Of a DNA stretch of 64,000 bases, positions 20,774 to 28,929 are shown in pieces. The position numbers were made by a program, and so were the translations under genes. Every line of letters begins with the position of its first letter. Position 1 is the first letter of the stretch. The notes under the pieces were generated by a model, which was given only the letters and a program-made list of their open reading frames with translations, did no database searches and was not told the origin of the DNA. Source of the DNA: a virus; the IMG/VR virus record IMGVR_UViG_3300044712_000991, positions 124,001 through 188,000 of that record. One strand, written 5' to 3'.

Positions 20774-21106
20774 TTAGTCTGTGAACTCATAAACCTTGAG
20801 GATTGTGATTTCCTTACCTGTGTTTGCTTCAAACTCTGAGAGAAAGGGGAGCACCATCGGATACACCTCTGCCCACATCGCGGTCGGGATATGCACCTCC
20901 TGCCCATTCCAGACCTCACAGAGGGGTTCTTGCGGAGTACTCCACCAGAGGGGGATGCCGAACAGGGTGACCCTCCTGCGAGGGAGGTTTCGATAGATTA
21001 ACCGCAACCCATCCCCCTCAAATCGACAGTGCCAGTCATATCTACCGAGGGCACCCGGGTCTGTCAAATAGATTGCGAGCGCGGATGTACAGTCAAGGAT
21101 TCTCAT
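20774..21106 (-). CDS. Unknown 110-aa protein
   Basis: MRILDCTSALAIYLTDPGAL opens it by ATGA overlap; strands in the middle (LRLIYRNLPRRRVTLFGIPL) and an acidic end. Not recognised. Confidence 0.6.
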   Translation of the reverse strand: MRILDCTSALAIYLTDPGALGRYDWHCRFEGDGLRLIYRNLPRRRVTLFGIPLWWSTPQEPLCEVWNGQEVHIPTAMWAEVYPMVLPFLSEFEANTGKEITILKVYEFTD

Positions 21107-21369
21107 GGGTTCTCCCTATCGGATGGTAAGAGTCGCATGGCCTTCTTGAGGAGTTCCTTGTGTGCCGTGGCCTTGCCCTCCCGCCGGATGAGCCACCCCA
21201 CGAGGATGATGATCGCTTGGATGAAGGGGAAGCCCACGGCTGCCAACAGACCGAGGTCTGCGTAGGATGCACCCGACAAGAGTCGTATGCACCACAACGG
21301 GATGGAGAACGCAAGACCACCCACCCCGAACACCACCATCTGCCACCCCTCGAATTCACGGTAGGTCAT
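21103..21369 (-). CDS. Three-span membrane protein
   Basis: 88 aa. Hydrophobic segments around residues 10-30 (MVVFGVGGLAFSIPLWCIRLL), 37-60 (DLGLLAAVGFPFIQAIIILVGW), then a basic cytoplasmic tail with KEL LKKAMRLL. Probably two or three spans. Function unknown. Confidence 0.65.
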   Translation of the reverse strand: MTYREFEGWQMVVFGVGGLAFSIPLWCIRLLSGASYADLGLLAAVGFPFIQAIIILVGWLIRREGKATAHKELLKKAMRLLPSDRENP

Positions 21370-21375
21370 AGGACA

Positions 21376-21744
21376 TCACCATTTTAGTAGAATGAGGAGC
21401 AGGATCATACTCTCAAGCCCTAGTTCCGCCCACCGTATGAACTGACGAAAACGGTTGAATGTGCTCCCCGTGTCTTCCTTGATGGTGTCCAAGAAGCGAA
21501 CGACTAGCCAGTGGTATGCCCTGATGCCAAGGAGGAACACACCAAACATACGCATTCCTAGAACAAAAAGCAAACAGCACCCCACCACGGGGGGCAAGAC
21601 CCAGACCCAGAAGTAGTGCATCCAGAAGGATGCCCACTTCCACTGCACTGACAACAGTTTGAACAGCCAACGAGTGACGAACAGGTACGCCGTGTGTTGC
21701 GCCAGGGCTATCCACACGAGCCCGTAGAGAATGTCCATGGTCAT
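21376..21744 (-). CDS. Multi-span membrane protein
   Basis: 122 aa with three or four hydrophobic segments: DILYGLVWIALAQHTAYLFV, WMHYFWVWVLPPVVGCCLLF, VFLLGIRAYHWLVV and a terminal SMILLLILLKW. Next to another membrane protein, so they may act together. Not recognised. Confidence 0.65.
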   Translation of the reverse strand: MTMDILYGLVWIALAQHTAYLFVTRWLFKLLSVQWKWASFWMHYFWVWVLPPVVGCCLLFVLGMRMFGVFLLGIRAYHWLVVRFLDTIKEDTGSTFNRFRQFIRWAELGLESMILLLILLKW

Positions 21745-22043
21745 GCTGGCACCCTCCCTTCCGCCTGATCGATAGCGGCTCGTCCTTGACGCACGAAATG
21801 CGGGTCATGCCCGGGCGTAGACGCATAGAGCGCTGTGAGGTTCTTCAGAGCCTCCAGCATGCGGGGGGAGGCCGCAATGAGGTGCACATTCGCCCGCGTC
21901 TCCCCCACCGAGTCCTCGTGGAAGACCACGCTTGCGATTCGGCTGAAGCCAGGGGGGTTGTGGGTATCGTGCACCGAGTGCCCCTCACCATCCTGCACCG
22001 TTCCCCACTCAATCTGCCGCGGACCACGGGTAGGCTGGTTCAT
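21741..22043 (-). CDS. Conserved small phage protein (LIAASPRMLEAL family)
   Basis: 100 aa. The C-terminal pattern ANVHLIAASPRMLEALKNL...GRAAIDQAEGR is typical of a short protein common in tailed phages; the N-terminal region (GFSRIASVVFHED) is variable. The gene at 32519 belongs to the same group. Function unknown. Confidence 0.7.
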   Translation of the reverse strand: MNQPTRGPRQIEWGTVQDGEGHSVHDTHNPPGFSRIASVVFHEDSVGETRANVHLIAASPRMLEALKNLTALYASTPGHDPHFVRQGRAAIDQAEGRVPA

Positions 22044-22732
22044 TGGGTGATCTCCTTATCCTTGGTGACCTCAGGGAGTTCCGCGACCTTGTGGGTGTCC
22101 ATCGCGGCCAATCCGCTCTTGATGACCATCGCGGTCGCGAACGCCTCGACTGCCGCCTTCGCCTCGGTCATCGTGTGCTCCATGTGCCGATCGAACTGGG
22201 AGGCTACGAAGGGCATGTTCGACATGATGGCCTGCCTGACCATCTTCATCTTCCCGAGGATTTCCCGCATGGAGGTCATCGTGGCCTTTCTGTCCACAAT
22301 CAGCGCCTGAAGATCGTCGATGACCTCATCGAGTTCCCCGCCGACACGCGCGGCATCCTTCTTGAACTCCTCGCGGAACAGGGTGTTCGGGTTGTTGTAC
22401 GGGGGATCGGGAATGCGCTCCCAATTCAACCTACGGAGAGTGCACGGGGTGCCCGCGCCCTGATTGAGGTGGGTGACCATCTGCGCAAACTGCTCGGTGG
22501 ACATCTCGACCTCGATGAGTTCCTGCTTTGCATGAATCCAGTGCTGATGGAGCCCTCGTTGGCGTTCCGCACGGCAGATGCTCAAGGTGATGGTCTCCCC
22601 GTGCTTGATAGAGGAGTCGAAGAGCACCCTGGATGTACCCGAAGCTCGACTGATCTGCACTACCGCGTACGAAGGGTGCTGTTCGATGGTTTCCCCATCG
22701 GCAGTCTTGATAGCCTGGTACTTTGCACTCAT
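22040..22732 (-). CDS. Unknown 230-aa protein, first gene of helicase operon
   Basis: Start at MSAKYQAIKTADGETIEQHP, downstream of the promoter at 22759. N-terminal half beta-rich (YAVVQISRASGTSRVLFDSS, GETITLSICRAER), then STEQFAQMVTHLNQGAGTPC, then a long helical C-terminal half with GELDEVIDDLQALIVDRKAT. I have seen this two-part layout in phage proteins without function. Confidence 0.65.
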   Translation of the reverse strand: MSAKYQAIKTADGETIEQHPSYAVVQISRASGTSRVLFDSSIKHGETITLSICRAERQRGLHQHWIHAKQELIEVEMSTEQFAQMVTHLNQGAGTPCTLRRLNWERIPDPPYNNPNTLFREEFKKDAARVGGELDEVIDDLQALIVDRKATMTSMREILGKMKMVRQAIMSNMPFVASQFDRHMEHTMTEAKAAVEAFATAMVIKSGLAAMDTHKVAELPEVTKDKEITQ

Positions 22733-22758
22733 AGAACAACCTTTCAAGTTGGTACCCC

Positions 22759-22787
22759 AATATACAACACTCACCACCGAAAGTCAA
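22759..22787 (-). promoter_or_regulatory. Sigma70-type promoter
   Basis: TTGACT, 17 bp, TATATT with GTTG before the -10 box. Heads the nine-gene operon down to the Pif1-like helicase. Confidence 0.82.
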
Positions 22788-22790
22788 GTC

Positions 22791-23039
22791 CTATTTGGAC
22801 TTCTTTCTAGCCCCTACCTTCTTCAGGGGCTCATCGGGCAGGATTTCGAAGCCATCCCATCCCGCGAAGACCTTCCGCGCCTCATCGTAAGTGATGTGGA
22901 TGGGCATCAGCTTACCTCGTACGTGCACGATGATGCCCTCCCCGTTGTCGGATACGCAGGAAATGGCGGTGATGCTCACAGCGTGTCCCCCGATGTTCTT
23001 CCAGTAGATAGCAGTGGGTTTGATTCGTACGTGGTTCAT
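22791..23039 (-). CDS. Unknown 82-aa protein
   Basis: AGGAGC precedes MNHVRIKPTAIYWKNIGG. Small beta-rich protein (AISCVSDNGEGIIVHVRGKL, MPIHITYDEARKVFAGWDGF) with a basic tail. Last gene of the operon from 26998. Not recognised. Confidence 0.6.
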   Translation of the reverse strand: MNHVRIKPTAIYWKNIGGHAVSITAISCVSDNGEGIIVHVRGKLMPIHITYDEARKVFAGWDGFEILPDEPLKKVGARKKSK

Positions 23040-23072
23040 TGCGTTGCTCCTGATGATTGTGAGTACTATGAG

Positions 23073-23183
23073 TTACTTTCTTGTCCACCACCACGGATCG
23101 TACCTGAATGTCCACCCGCAGACTGTGATCTCAAAGCCCGAGAGGAGGAACAGGATGACCGCTATGCAGATGAGCGTGCGCAT
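23073..23183 (-). CDS. 36-aa membrane mini-protein
   Basis: ATG overlaps the upstream stop (TGATG). MRTLICIAVILFLLSGFEIT is one membrane span, followed by VCGWTFRYDPWWWTRK, a tryptophan-rich interfacial tail. Function unknown. Confidence 0.55.
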   Translation of the reverse strand: MRTLICIAVILFLLSGFEITVCGWTFRYDPWWWTRK

Positions 23184-23689
23184 CAGTCCAAGCCCTTCCG
23201 TTGCTCGGCCAACCGTGCTTTGCGCCTCTGCCGAACATGCTGGACGAACTGCTCGGCTATCGCCCGACCCACAAACAACGCCTCTTCCTCCGAGAAGTGC
23301 CCAACATCCATAGACACCCCATCGAAATTGAGGAAGTTGGCCGGTCGCGGGAGATCGATGTGGACTGCTCGTTTGGTCGTGACCGTCACGGACTTCCTCA
23401 CGAAGTCCCCCGAAGTGTTCTCCACGACAGGTGGAGGGGCAGTCATCTTCTTCCGCTTGGGCACCGCGTACGCCACAGTCCGTCCACGATTCCACTCCTG
23501 GATAGCCGTATCCGATGAGCGGTAGAAGGTGGTGCGCCGTTGACACTTGGTGCACTGGACCCAATGCTTGGGCACCCCCATCCTGTACTTCATACGGACT
23601 TCAATCACGCCCCCGTTAAAGGGTTTGAAGGGACTCCTGCACGTGGGACAGGGCTCAATAGTGGTGGGGGTAGATTTTGCCATGGTCAC
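23183..23689 (-). CDS. Lar-like zinc-finger protein
   Basis: 168 aa. Residues 12-60 match the Lar (restriction alleviation) type zinc ribbon: EPCPTCRSPFKPFNGG...HWVQCTKCQRRTTFYRSSDTAIQEWNR. In lambdoid Rac prophage Lar modulates the type I restriction enzyme, but most family members are uncharacterised. The C-terminal half (MDVGHFSEEEALFVGRAIAE) is extra and helical. Confidence 0.65.
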   Translation of the reverse strand: MTMAKSTPTTIEPCPTCRSPFKPFNGGVIEVRMKYRMGVPKHWVQCTKCQRRTTFYRSSDTAIQEWNRGRTVAYAVPKRKKMTAPPPVVENTSGDFVRKSVTVTTKRAVHIDLPRPANFLNFDGVSMDVGHFSEEEALFVGRAIAEQFVQHVRQRRKARLAEQRKGLD

Positions 23690-23925
23690 TCTTCTTTCAT
23701 CTTAGGTGGATTCAAATCGAAGCACACGAGATCACTTGTCATGTCCGCCGCAAGACCGACCTTCCGTTGACACCTTGGGCAGTCTATCCGGAGATACCCC
23801 CGCTTGGACTTCTGAAGGCGCTCATCAAACGCCGTGGCCTCAAACTTAGTCTTGCAATGAGGGCACTCGACCCCCGTGTCGGAGAAGCAGAGGATTGCCC
23901 CAGGAATGTGGACACAGTGACTCAA
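23686..23925 (-). CDS. Zinc-ribbon protein
   Basis: 79 aa with VECPHCKTKFEATAF and LRIDCPRCQRKVGL, four cysteines in two CxxC knuckles. ATGA overlaps both ends. Part of a run of three zinc-ribbon genes (23183-24403). Target unknown. Confidence 0.65.
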   Translation of the reverse strand: MSHCVHIPGAILCFSDTGVECPHCKTKFEATAFDERLQKSKRGYLRIDCPRCQRKVGLAADMTSDLVCFDLNPPKMKEE

Positions 23926-24179
23926 TGGGGCTCCCCCACCTCATCTGGAAACGGCGCATCCTGAACCTCTCTCATGGCGGTCACTAAGTCCATCATGAGG
24001 CGAGTCTCTGTGTCGTTTGTACTCCCCTGCCGGAACTCAAGCACCATGTGCATCAAGCGATCTCTCTGGGCTTTACACGCGCTGGACCACGCATCTTGTT
24101 GGATGTGCCGAATGACCGTGGTCTTCCCGATGAGTCGAGTCTGCACTAAAAGCTGGAGCCACTCCGAACAGTAGCGCAT
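23922..24179 (-). CDS. Unknown 85-aa helical protein
   Basis: Begins MRYCSEWLQLLVQTRLIGKT. Helical throughout, charged, with NDTETRLMMDLVTAMREVQD. Not recognised. Confidence 0.6.
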   Translation of the reverse strand: MRYCSEWLQLLVQTRLIGKTTVIRHIQQDAWSSACKAQRDRLMHMVLEFRQGSTNDTETRLMMDLVTAMREVQDAPFPDEVGEPH

Positions 24180-24181
24180 AG

Positions 24182-24403
24182 TTACCTTCCTCCCATGTAC
24201 ATTCTTGCTCGTATGCGCACCTTCGTGTTGAACAGTCGGATCGCCCTGTCCTCCCCGAACAACTCTACGGATAGCCCGCAGGTTTCGCAGAAGACCACGG
24301 TGTCCCCCGTGCGTTTATCTTGACGGATGTTCGGTAGATTCCCACAGCAAGTTTCACACCGTGCTGTGGGGATAATTGATTTCTTCTTCTTGGGTTTCTT
24401 CAT
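24182..24403 (-). CDS. Zinc-ribbon protein, Lar-like
   Basis: 73 aa. Basic start MKKPKKKKSIIPT, then ARCETCCGNLPNIRQD and VVFCETCGLSVELFGEDRAI: a two-CxxC ribbon with the Lar-like spacing. ATGA overlap with the gene upstream is at 24400-24403. Confidence 0.65.
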   Translation of the reverse strand: MKKPKKKKSIIPTARCETCCGNLPNIRQDKRTGDTVVFCETCGLSVELFGEDRAIRLFNTKVRIRARMYMGGR

Positions 24404-24633
24404 GGGTGCCTGTCAAACGGATATCTGAATCGAATGAGCCACCCTCCGAGGAGAACGAAGTTCACGAGTCCTGCCTTCTCACTGAAGGACATCTGCGTCC
24501 AGAGCGACCCGCGCACATCCCGGGCATACACCCCGAACCCGAAGACCCTCACCCACAGTCGGTCCCCCTCGGGGGACTTACGGCCGGTGCGACTACATTG
24601 AAATCCTGGAATACGAAATCTCCTAGCGATCAT
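24400..24633 (-). CDS. Unknown 77-aa protein with terminal membrane-like segment
   Basis: Start at MIARRFRIPGFQCSRTGRK, overlapping the upstream gene by 11 bases. C-terminal part KAGLVNFVLLGGWLIRFRYP could be one membrane span or a buried strand pair. Not recognised. Confidence 0.5.
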   Translation of the reverse strand: MIARRFRIPGFQCSRTGRKSPEGDRLWVRVFGFGVYARDVRGSLWTQMSFSEKAGLVNFVLLGGWLIRFRYPFDRHP

Positions 24634-24868
24634 GCACGGGGTCTTTCTTCGGAATACCCCTGTAGGGAGGAAGCGTTTCTGGTGCATCCACCGCATAGTG
24701 CACGGCGATAGACAGTCCACGGAGAACCCTCAGGGCATCCTTCACCCGCATCCAGACTTCCACATAGGGTAGGCAGGGCTTGCTAAGATACCACCGCCCT
24801 CGGATCATGTCCATGGTCTTGTCAGGACGCGTGTGTATCTGCACGAGGTTGTCGATGAGGATGCTCAT
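24623..24868 (-). CDS. Unknown 81-aa protein
   Basis: Start at MSILIDNLVQIHTRPDKTMD by ATGA overlap. Contains VEVWMRVKDALRVLRGLSIA. Not recognised. Confidence 0.55.
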   Translation of the reverse strand: MSILIDNLVQIHTRPDKTMDMIRGRWYLSKPCLPYVEVWMRVKDALRVLRGLSIAVHYAVDAPETLPPYRGIPKKDPVHDR

Positions 24869-25683
24869 GGGCGTTCTCCAGGCAGACAAAGGTGGATGCG
24901 CACGGCAGTCGTTCTGCACGTGTTCTCACTTCCAGGAACGTCGGAGAACCATACGAGGTACCACGCTCCCCCGGGATTGGGCTGACTCTTCCACATCTTC
25001 CCCGCGTAGACCCCCGTGGGAGTCGAACCAGTGTAGTCCATGAGTTGCCCGAAGGTCTCCATGGTCATCCGCGCACAATCGCCATCGAAGCGGATACTCT
25101 CCACGGAAGGCTGCGTCCACCCCTTGCTCAACGGGTGCACCATGGGCGGGATGCTATACAGTGGCGGTACCTCCCTCTCCACGGGCTTCTCCTTGGGGGC
25201 ATTCGATGCAGGTGGCAGGGGAGCAAGTTTGTTCCGCTCGGCCACCGAGAGGTCAATCAGGCGGCGTGCGATATCCAACAGCCGATCATCAATCGTCTCG
25301 GACTCTCGTAGGGGTACCTCTGCCCCGTACGTCCTGCACTTGAGAACATCCGCCGCGAGGTGTGTGAGTGCGCTGGACAGGTCTGTCGGGGAGTGCGATG
25401 GTACAATCTCCGGACCACATGTGTAGCCCGTAAGTACTGTAGGCTCACTCTCGGGCTCGTCCTTCGGGGGATAATCCACGAATGACACACTATTGAAGCG
25501 TAGTCCCGGGTACTCCTGGAGCTCGATCTTAGTGTGCCATGTGTGAACATCCGTTGCCTGAACCGTGTACATCCCACCCACCACAAGAACGCCACGGGGG
25601 TCATCATTGTTTCCGAACTTCACCTGCTCGTCTGTTGCCCCCACGTACTTCACTTGTGCACCCTTTTGAGCTTGAATATTCAT
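24865..25683 (-). CDS. Unknown 272-aa two-domain protein
   Basis: Residues 1-75 are an SH3-like barrel (GAQVKYVGATDEQVKFGNND, VVGGMYTVQATDVHTWHTKI, LRFNSVSFVDY) known in small phage proteins. Residues about 95-150 are helical (SALTHLAADVLKCRTYG), then a proline-rich linker and a C-terminal domain with DGDCARMTMETFGQLMDYTG and WYLVWFSDVPG. Role unknown; reads like a binding adaptor. Confidence 0.6.
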   Translation of the reverse strand: MNIQAQKGAQVKYVGATDEQVKFGNNDDPRGVLVVGGMYTVQATDVHTWHTKIELQEYPGLRFNSVSFVDYPPKDEPESEPTVLTGYTCGPEIVPSHSPTDLSSALTHLAADVLKCRTYGAEVPLRESETIDDRLLDIARRLIDLSVAERNKLAPLPPASNAPKEKPVEREVPPLYSIPPMVHPLSKGWTQPSVESIRFDGDCARMTMETFGQLMDYTGSTPTGVYAGKMWKSQPNPGGAWYLVWFSDVPGSENTCRTTAVRIHLCLPGERP

Positions 25684-25696
25684 ATCGTTTCTCCTA

Positions 25697-26131
25697 TTAG
25701 TCTGCTGTCCACTGCCAAACGAGATATGTAAGTACTGCCTCAGCGACCAAGATCACAACGAACACCGGCCATCTATCCCAGTTCCAACCTCCACCGTTAC
25801 GGTGATACACCTTGTCCACCTCGATGTGAATGGCGATGGGCAGGGGGACATACCTAGTCTGATAGTAGTCGAAATTATGAAACTTCCTGTACGTCTCCCA
25901 ATCATCACGCCTTACGATGTTACCGTACGCTCCCGCGATATCGGGGAACATCCCGAGCACCGCACCCACGTAGCCCACGGTACGGGCAGTCTGATTGTCG
26001 GCTCCCAGCAACTTCGCGGTTCCCGCGTACAACGTGAAACCGGCCAGTCCGTGACCAACGGTGCTATCCGCCGAGGCCTGTGCAACCCCACCCATGAGAA
26101 GGCACGCCAACACCACAGAGCGCCCTATCAC
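25697..26131 (-). CDS. Exported membrane-anchored protein (GTG start)
   Basis: 144 aa starting at a GTG overlapping the stop upstream (GTGA). MIGRSVVLACLLMGGVAQAS is a signal peptide; a second hydrophobic span lies at the C-terminus (WPVFVVILVAEAVLTYLVW). The middle has GHGLAGFTLYAGTAKLLGAD and HIEVDKVYHR. Some features recall small DUF-type metal-dependent membrane proteins, but I cannot name one. Inner-membrane location expected. Confidence 0.55.
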   Translation of the reverse strand: MIGRSVVLACLLMGGVAQASADSTVGHGLAGFTLYAGTAKLLGADNQTARTVGYVGAVLGMFPDIAGAYGNIVRRDDWETYRKFHNFDYYQTRYVPLPIAIHIEVDKVYHRNGGGWNWDRWPVFVVILVAEAVLTYLVWQWTAD

Positions 26132-26394
26132 GCTATCACCTTCTGCTCGCGTAAGTCCCGGTTGAGTTCCTCGCAGACTGCCCTCGCCCTCCCTAGTGCC
26201 TCCTCGGGATTGCGCAGGTAGCCCTTGATACGCCGAACGACCTTCCCCCGCTTCAAGCCCTTCTTGCTCGCTCGCGGTATCCACTGAAAGATGCCCAAAC
26301 TGAAACTCACGGCGTGCGCGTACGCCCCCGGTTGTCCGGGAGCGCATGCGCCATCGAAGTCGTACTCATAGGGTTGTGGATTAGCCTTGGGCAT
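26128..26394 (-). CDS. Conserved-looking 88-aa basic protein
   Basis: Start at MPKANPQPYEYDFDGACAPG, overlapping the upstream gene by 14 bases. Then GIFQWIPRASKKGLKRGKVV and a helical end (EALGRARAVCEELNRDL). Probably a small nucleic-acid-contacting phage protein; function unknown. Confidence 0.6.
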   Translation of the reverse strand: MPKANPQPYEYDFDGACAPGQPGAYAHAVSFSLGIFQWIPRASKKGLKRGKVVRRIKGYLRNPEEALGRARAVCEELNRDLREQKVIA

Positions 26395-26947
26395 CGAGAG
26401 TCTCCTGTTCAGTAGTTGGGGGTAGTCTATAGCCGACCTTACGGGCACGGTTGATGAGCATCATCTTCAGGTGTGGGGAGAGGATGCTCACCTTGTACGT
26501 CAGGAAGACCCTTTTGGCGTACCGCAGAAGACCCTCGGCGGAGATCATACCGCACCACTGTTTGCGGAGCGCCTCGTACTTCTCCTCCCAATGCCCTGCG
26601 TTCTGAGCGTACCTCAGGGCTTCCCTCTCCCACCCCCTGGCACGGGTGTCCGCCGCATCCCGTTCGTTCTGCGCTTGATCCACAGAGCGCCCGTATTCCT
26701 CGGCCTCCACAGTAGCCGCCTGTGCTGTGGCGGTAGCCACCCTGAGTTTTTCTAGGGTCTCCACATGGGTCTTCCACAACTCCTGATACGCCTCATCCGT
26801 GATGTACAGCGTGGTGTCCTCGAAGGTCAACGCCCCTTCATACGCGGTGTACACCCACCCATCGTGCTTCATGCGCCGCAGAACATACAGTCGTCTGGGC
26901 ATCGGGACATCCGTGGGGATGGGGCGTGTGTTACCTGCTAAGTCCAT
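26381..26947 (-). CDS. Unknown 188-aa coiled-coil protein, first gene of operon
   Basis: Start at MDLAGNTRPIPTDVPMPRRL, 22 bases after the -10 box of the promoter at 26970. N-terminal strands (LYVLRRMKHDGWVYTAYEG), a long coiled coil (about 75-135), and a C-terminal helix ending KVGYRLPPTTEQE. Similar in layout to the coiled-coil protein at 1740-2315. Confidence 0.6.
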   Translation of the reverse strand: MDLAGNTRPIPTDVPMPRRLYVLRRMKHDGWVYTAYEGALTFEDTTLYITDEAYQELWKTHVETLEKLRVATATAQAATVEAEEYGRSVDQAQNERDAADTRARGWEREALRYAQNAGHWEEKYEALRKQWCGMISAEGLLRYAKRVFLTYKVSILSPHLKMMLINRARKVGYRLPPTTEQETLDAQG

Positions 26948-26969
26948 TGGCTCTCCTTTTACGTGCTCC

Positions 26970-26998
26970 AATATACAACATTGGAAACAGAATGTCAA
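26970..26998 (-). promoter_or_regulatory. Sigma70-type promoter with consensus -35
   Basis: TTGACA, 17 bp, TATATT with GTTG before the -10. Heads a 12-gene operon down to 22791. Confidence 0.85.
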
Positions 26999-27198
26999 GT
27001 GGGGTGCTCAGATTTTTCCCATGCGTAACCACAGGGAATGAGGTCTCCTCGGGGGTTCCACGGGTTCTCCACCAGACCATCACAGCGATAGACCACATGG
27101 GAGGATTTCCATGTGACGCACGGTGGGTGAACTTCACGCACTAGGCGCGATCCGCACTCGGGACACACCGATGGACAGTCTTTTGGTCTTCTACCCAT
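26995..27198 (-). CDS. Zinc-binding 67-aa protein
   Basis: MGRRPKDCPSVCPECGSRLV, later PPCVTWKSSHVVYRC and LIPCGYAW: at least four cysteines spaced as a zinc ribbon. Its stop touches the -35 box of the next operon's promoter. Last gene of the operon from 29813. Confidence 0.65.
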   Translation of the reverse strand: MGRRPKDCPSVCPECGSRLVREVHPPCVTWKSSHVVYRCDGLVENPWNPRGDLIPCGYAWEKSEHPT

Positions 27199-27210
27199 GA
27201 TGACCTCCTC

Positions 27211-27420
27211 CTACCCTATTTTGTCCTCAAGCAGAACGTACTGCTCCCGCGTGATCTCGCTCCAGAAGAGGAGGCGCACAGCCTGCCCCACCACGGGGTG
27301 CGCGAGTTCGTCGGCCAGCCACGAAGTGGGGTGTTCATCGATCACAGCCTGTCGGGTGTCATGCCCGTACCTCGAAATGTACTCGTAGAGCATGAAGAAG
27401 TACTGCTTGTCCTTGCTCAT
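27211..27420 (-). CDS. Unknown 69-aa protein
   Basis: Start at MSKDKQYFFMLYEYISRYGH by ATGA overlap. Helical, with TSWLADELAHPVVGQAVRLL. Not recognised. Confidence 0.6.
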   Translation of the reverse strand: MSKDKQYFFMLYEYISRYGHDTRQAVIDEHPTSWLADELAHPVVGQAVRLLFWSEITREQYVLLEDKIG

Positions 27421-27638
27421 CGCTGGCTCTCCACATGCGCACTGGGATGGCGCTCCTCGAAGAGGGGGCAGTTCACGCACTCGTACCACATGGTGTTCGT
27501 GAGACTCGGAGTGCCGCCTACGCCTACGGTGTGGAAGAAGTCCCCCTGGCTGTCAACAAAGGAGTACTTGCACGCCTCCCGCCTTGCCGCACCACGCACT
27601 TTCAGATCGGCGGCGTGGATCATCCAGTTCTTAGCCAT
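27417..27638 (-). CDS. Unknown 73-aa protein
   Basis: MAKNWMIHAADLKVRGAARR, then a Cys-containing part (WYECVNCPLFEERHPSAH) that might bind a metal. ATGA overlap downstream. Not recognised. Confidence 0.6.
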   Translation of the reverse strand: MAKNWMIHAADLKVRGAARREACKYSFVDSQGDFFHTVGVGGTPSLTNTMWYECVNCPLFEERHPSAHVESQR

Positions 27639-27948
27639 GATTGGTCTTTCCTAACGGTGGAAGAAACACACGCTCGTTCTTGCGCTCCTTCCAGTATGTT
27701 GAGAGGCAGAACCCGAGGTCTGACAGGTCATCCCGTGTAAAGATGGATGCCCCGTACATGACAAGACCCCCGATAAACACGATGACCGCCGCCACCCAGG
27801 ATGCGGGGTTCCACCAGTTCCATGTCCACGACACGAGGTCGCCATCGTGCCAGTAGCGGACAATCATGAGGATGCGCATCAGGTGACCTGCGTGGGTCAG
27901 ATTATACGGATGACTCTTTTTTGTTCTCGTGCTGAGTTTCATTCTCAT
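27631..27948 (-). CDS. Membrane protein, 105 aa
   Basis: ATGA overlap sets the start (MRMKLSTRTKKSHPYNL). One clear span near residues 47-68 (PASWVAAVIVFIGGLVMYGA), possibly another before it (HLMRILMIVRYW), and a charged tail. Function unknown. Confidence 0.6.
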   Translation of the reverse strand: MRMKLSTRTKKSHPYNLTHAGHLMRILMIVRYWHDGDLVSWTWNWWNPASWVAAVIVFIGGLVMYGASIFTRDDLSDLGFCLSTYWKERKNERVFLPPLGKTNHG

Positions 27949-28358
27949 GTGGTCTCCTGCGAAGGCGGTCGGTCTTGTTCGGTCGGTCTGTGTGCAACAC
28001 CCACGACCACCCGTGCCTGTTGCCGAGCAGTAAAATGGGCTTCAGATTTGCTCAGTACTCTCTGCAACTCCTGCTCTTCCAAAGCATCGGCATCGAAGCC
28101 CTTGGACTGACAGTATACGAGCAGCGTGATACACACCCCTCCCACCTCCTGCGGTGGATCACCAGCGGGTCTGCCATAGACATAGTCCACAATCTTGTGT
28201 GCCATATCACGAGTCAGTCCTTCAGCCTGGGCGAGTTCTGTGGCTTCCTCTAGCACTCGGGTGACCCTCTCCACCACATTGCCGACAGTCTCTGCGCCAA
28301 AACAGCGTACGGCCCAGTCTGTGGCTTGAATCTGGCGTGACCTGCGTACGGAACTCAT
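27945..28358 (-). CDS. MazG-like nucleotide pyrophosphohydrolase
   Basis: 137 aa. Pattern ERVTRVLEEATELAQAEGL (EExxE metal-binding helix, about 30-48), then VDYVYGRPAGDPPQEVGGVC (about 57-76; the second acidic helix E..D equivalent) and ITLLVYCQSKGFD. Matches the phage MazG-like all-alpha NTP-PPase family. Such enzymes hydrolyse (d)NTPs or (p)ppGpp and may prolong phage growth in starving cells. The tail after residue 105 is variable. Confidence 0.75.
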   Translation of the reverse strand: MSSVRRSRQIQATDWAVRCFGAETVGNVVERVTRVLEEATELAQAEGLTRDMAHKIVDYVYGRPAGDPPQEVGGVCITLLVYCQSKGFDADALEEQELQRVLSKSEAHFTARQQARVVVGVAHRPTEQDRPPSQETT

Positions 28359-28612
28359 GCGCCCTGCCCGTTCTTTTGGGGGTCATCCTTGTCAGGTACG
28401 CGCAGGGTCGTGTGGACACGCACGGTGGACTCGATTCGCATTTTTCCACCATCTTCGCCGTGTCTCCCCCACTCCCAACTCATATGGATGTCGGGACCGA
28501 ACTGAAAGTTGTGTCCTGGTGAGTACTGGACGGTCATCCGTGTAAGTTCGTACTTCAGGGCGATCGCCGCGAGTTCTCGGCAAATCTGTATCTGCTGTTC
28601 TGGGATAGTCAT
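28355..28612 (-). CDS. Unknown 85-aa protein
   Basis: MTIPEQQIQICRELAAIALK helix, then strands (TRMTVQYSPGHNFQFGPDIH, MRIESTVRVHTTLRV). ATGA overlaps both ends. Not recognised. Confidence 0.6.
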   Translation of the reverse strand: MTIPEQQIQICRELAAIALKYELTRMTVQYSPGHNFQFGPDIHMSWEWGRHGEDGGKMRIESTVRVHTTLRVPDKDDPQKNGQGA

Positions 28613-28929
28613 TTCCTTTTCTTCCTTTCCTTCTCTTGGGGCTTGGCGTGGAGCGGTGGATAGCCCAAATCCTCGCGCCGAGCATCGTTGAGCATCTTCA
28701 AGTATTCGATGGTCTCCCTATCCGAATTCGATAACTCGGGTAAGTCCTTGCTTGTCAGTGTGATTCTCCGTGGCACATCTGTCGCTGGAATATCGCTCTC
28801 AGAGTACGGAAAGTACATCAACGTTTTTTCATCTACCCAAAACCCATCCTCCGAGGAACGCTCTGGTCTATTCTGCGTAAGGTGTACGGCTCCGTTGGGT
28901 TGTTTCACCACCCAAAGCTCAAGTCTCAT
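28609..28929 (-). CDS. Unknown 106-aa protein
   Basis: MRLELWVVKQPNGAVHLTQN opens with strands; middle FWVDEKTLMYFPYSESDIPA; helical and strongly basic end (EKERKKRK). Not recognised. Confidence 0.6.
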   Translation of the reverse strand: MRLELWVVKQPNGAVHLTQNRPERSSEDGFWVDEKTLMYFPYSESDIPATDVPRRITLTSKDLPELSNSDRETIEYLKMLNDARREDLGYPPLHAKPQEKERKKRK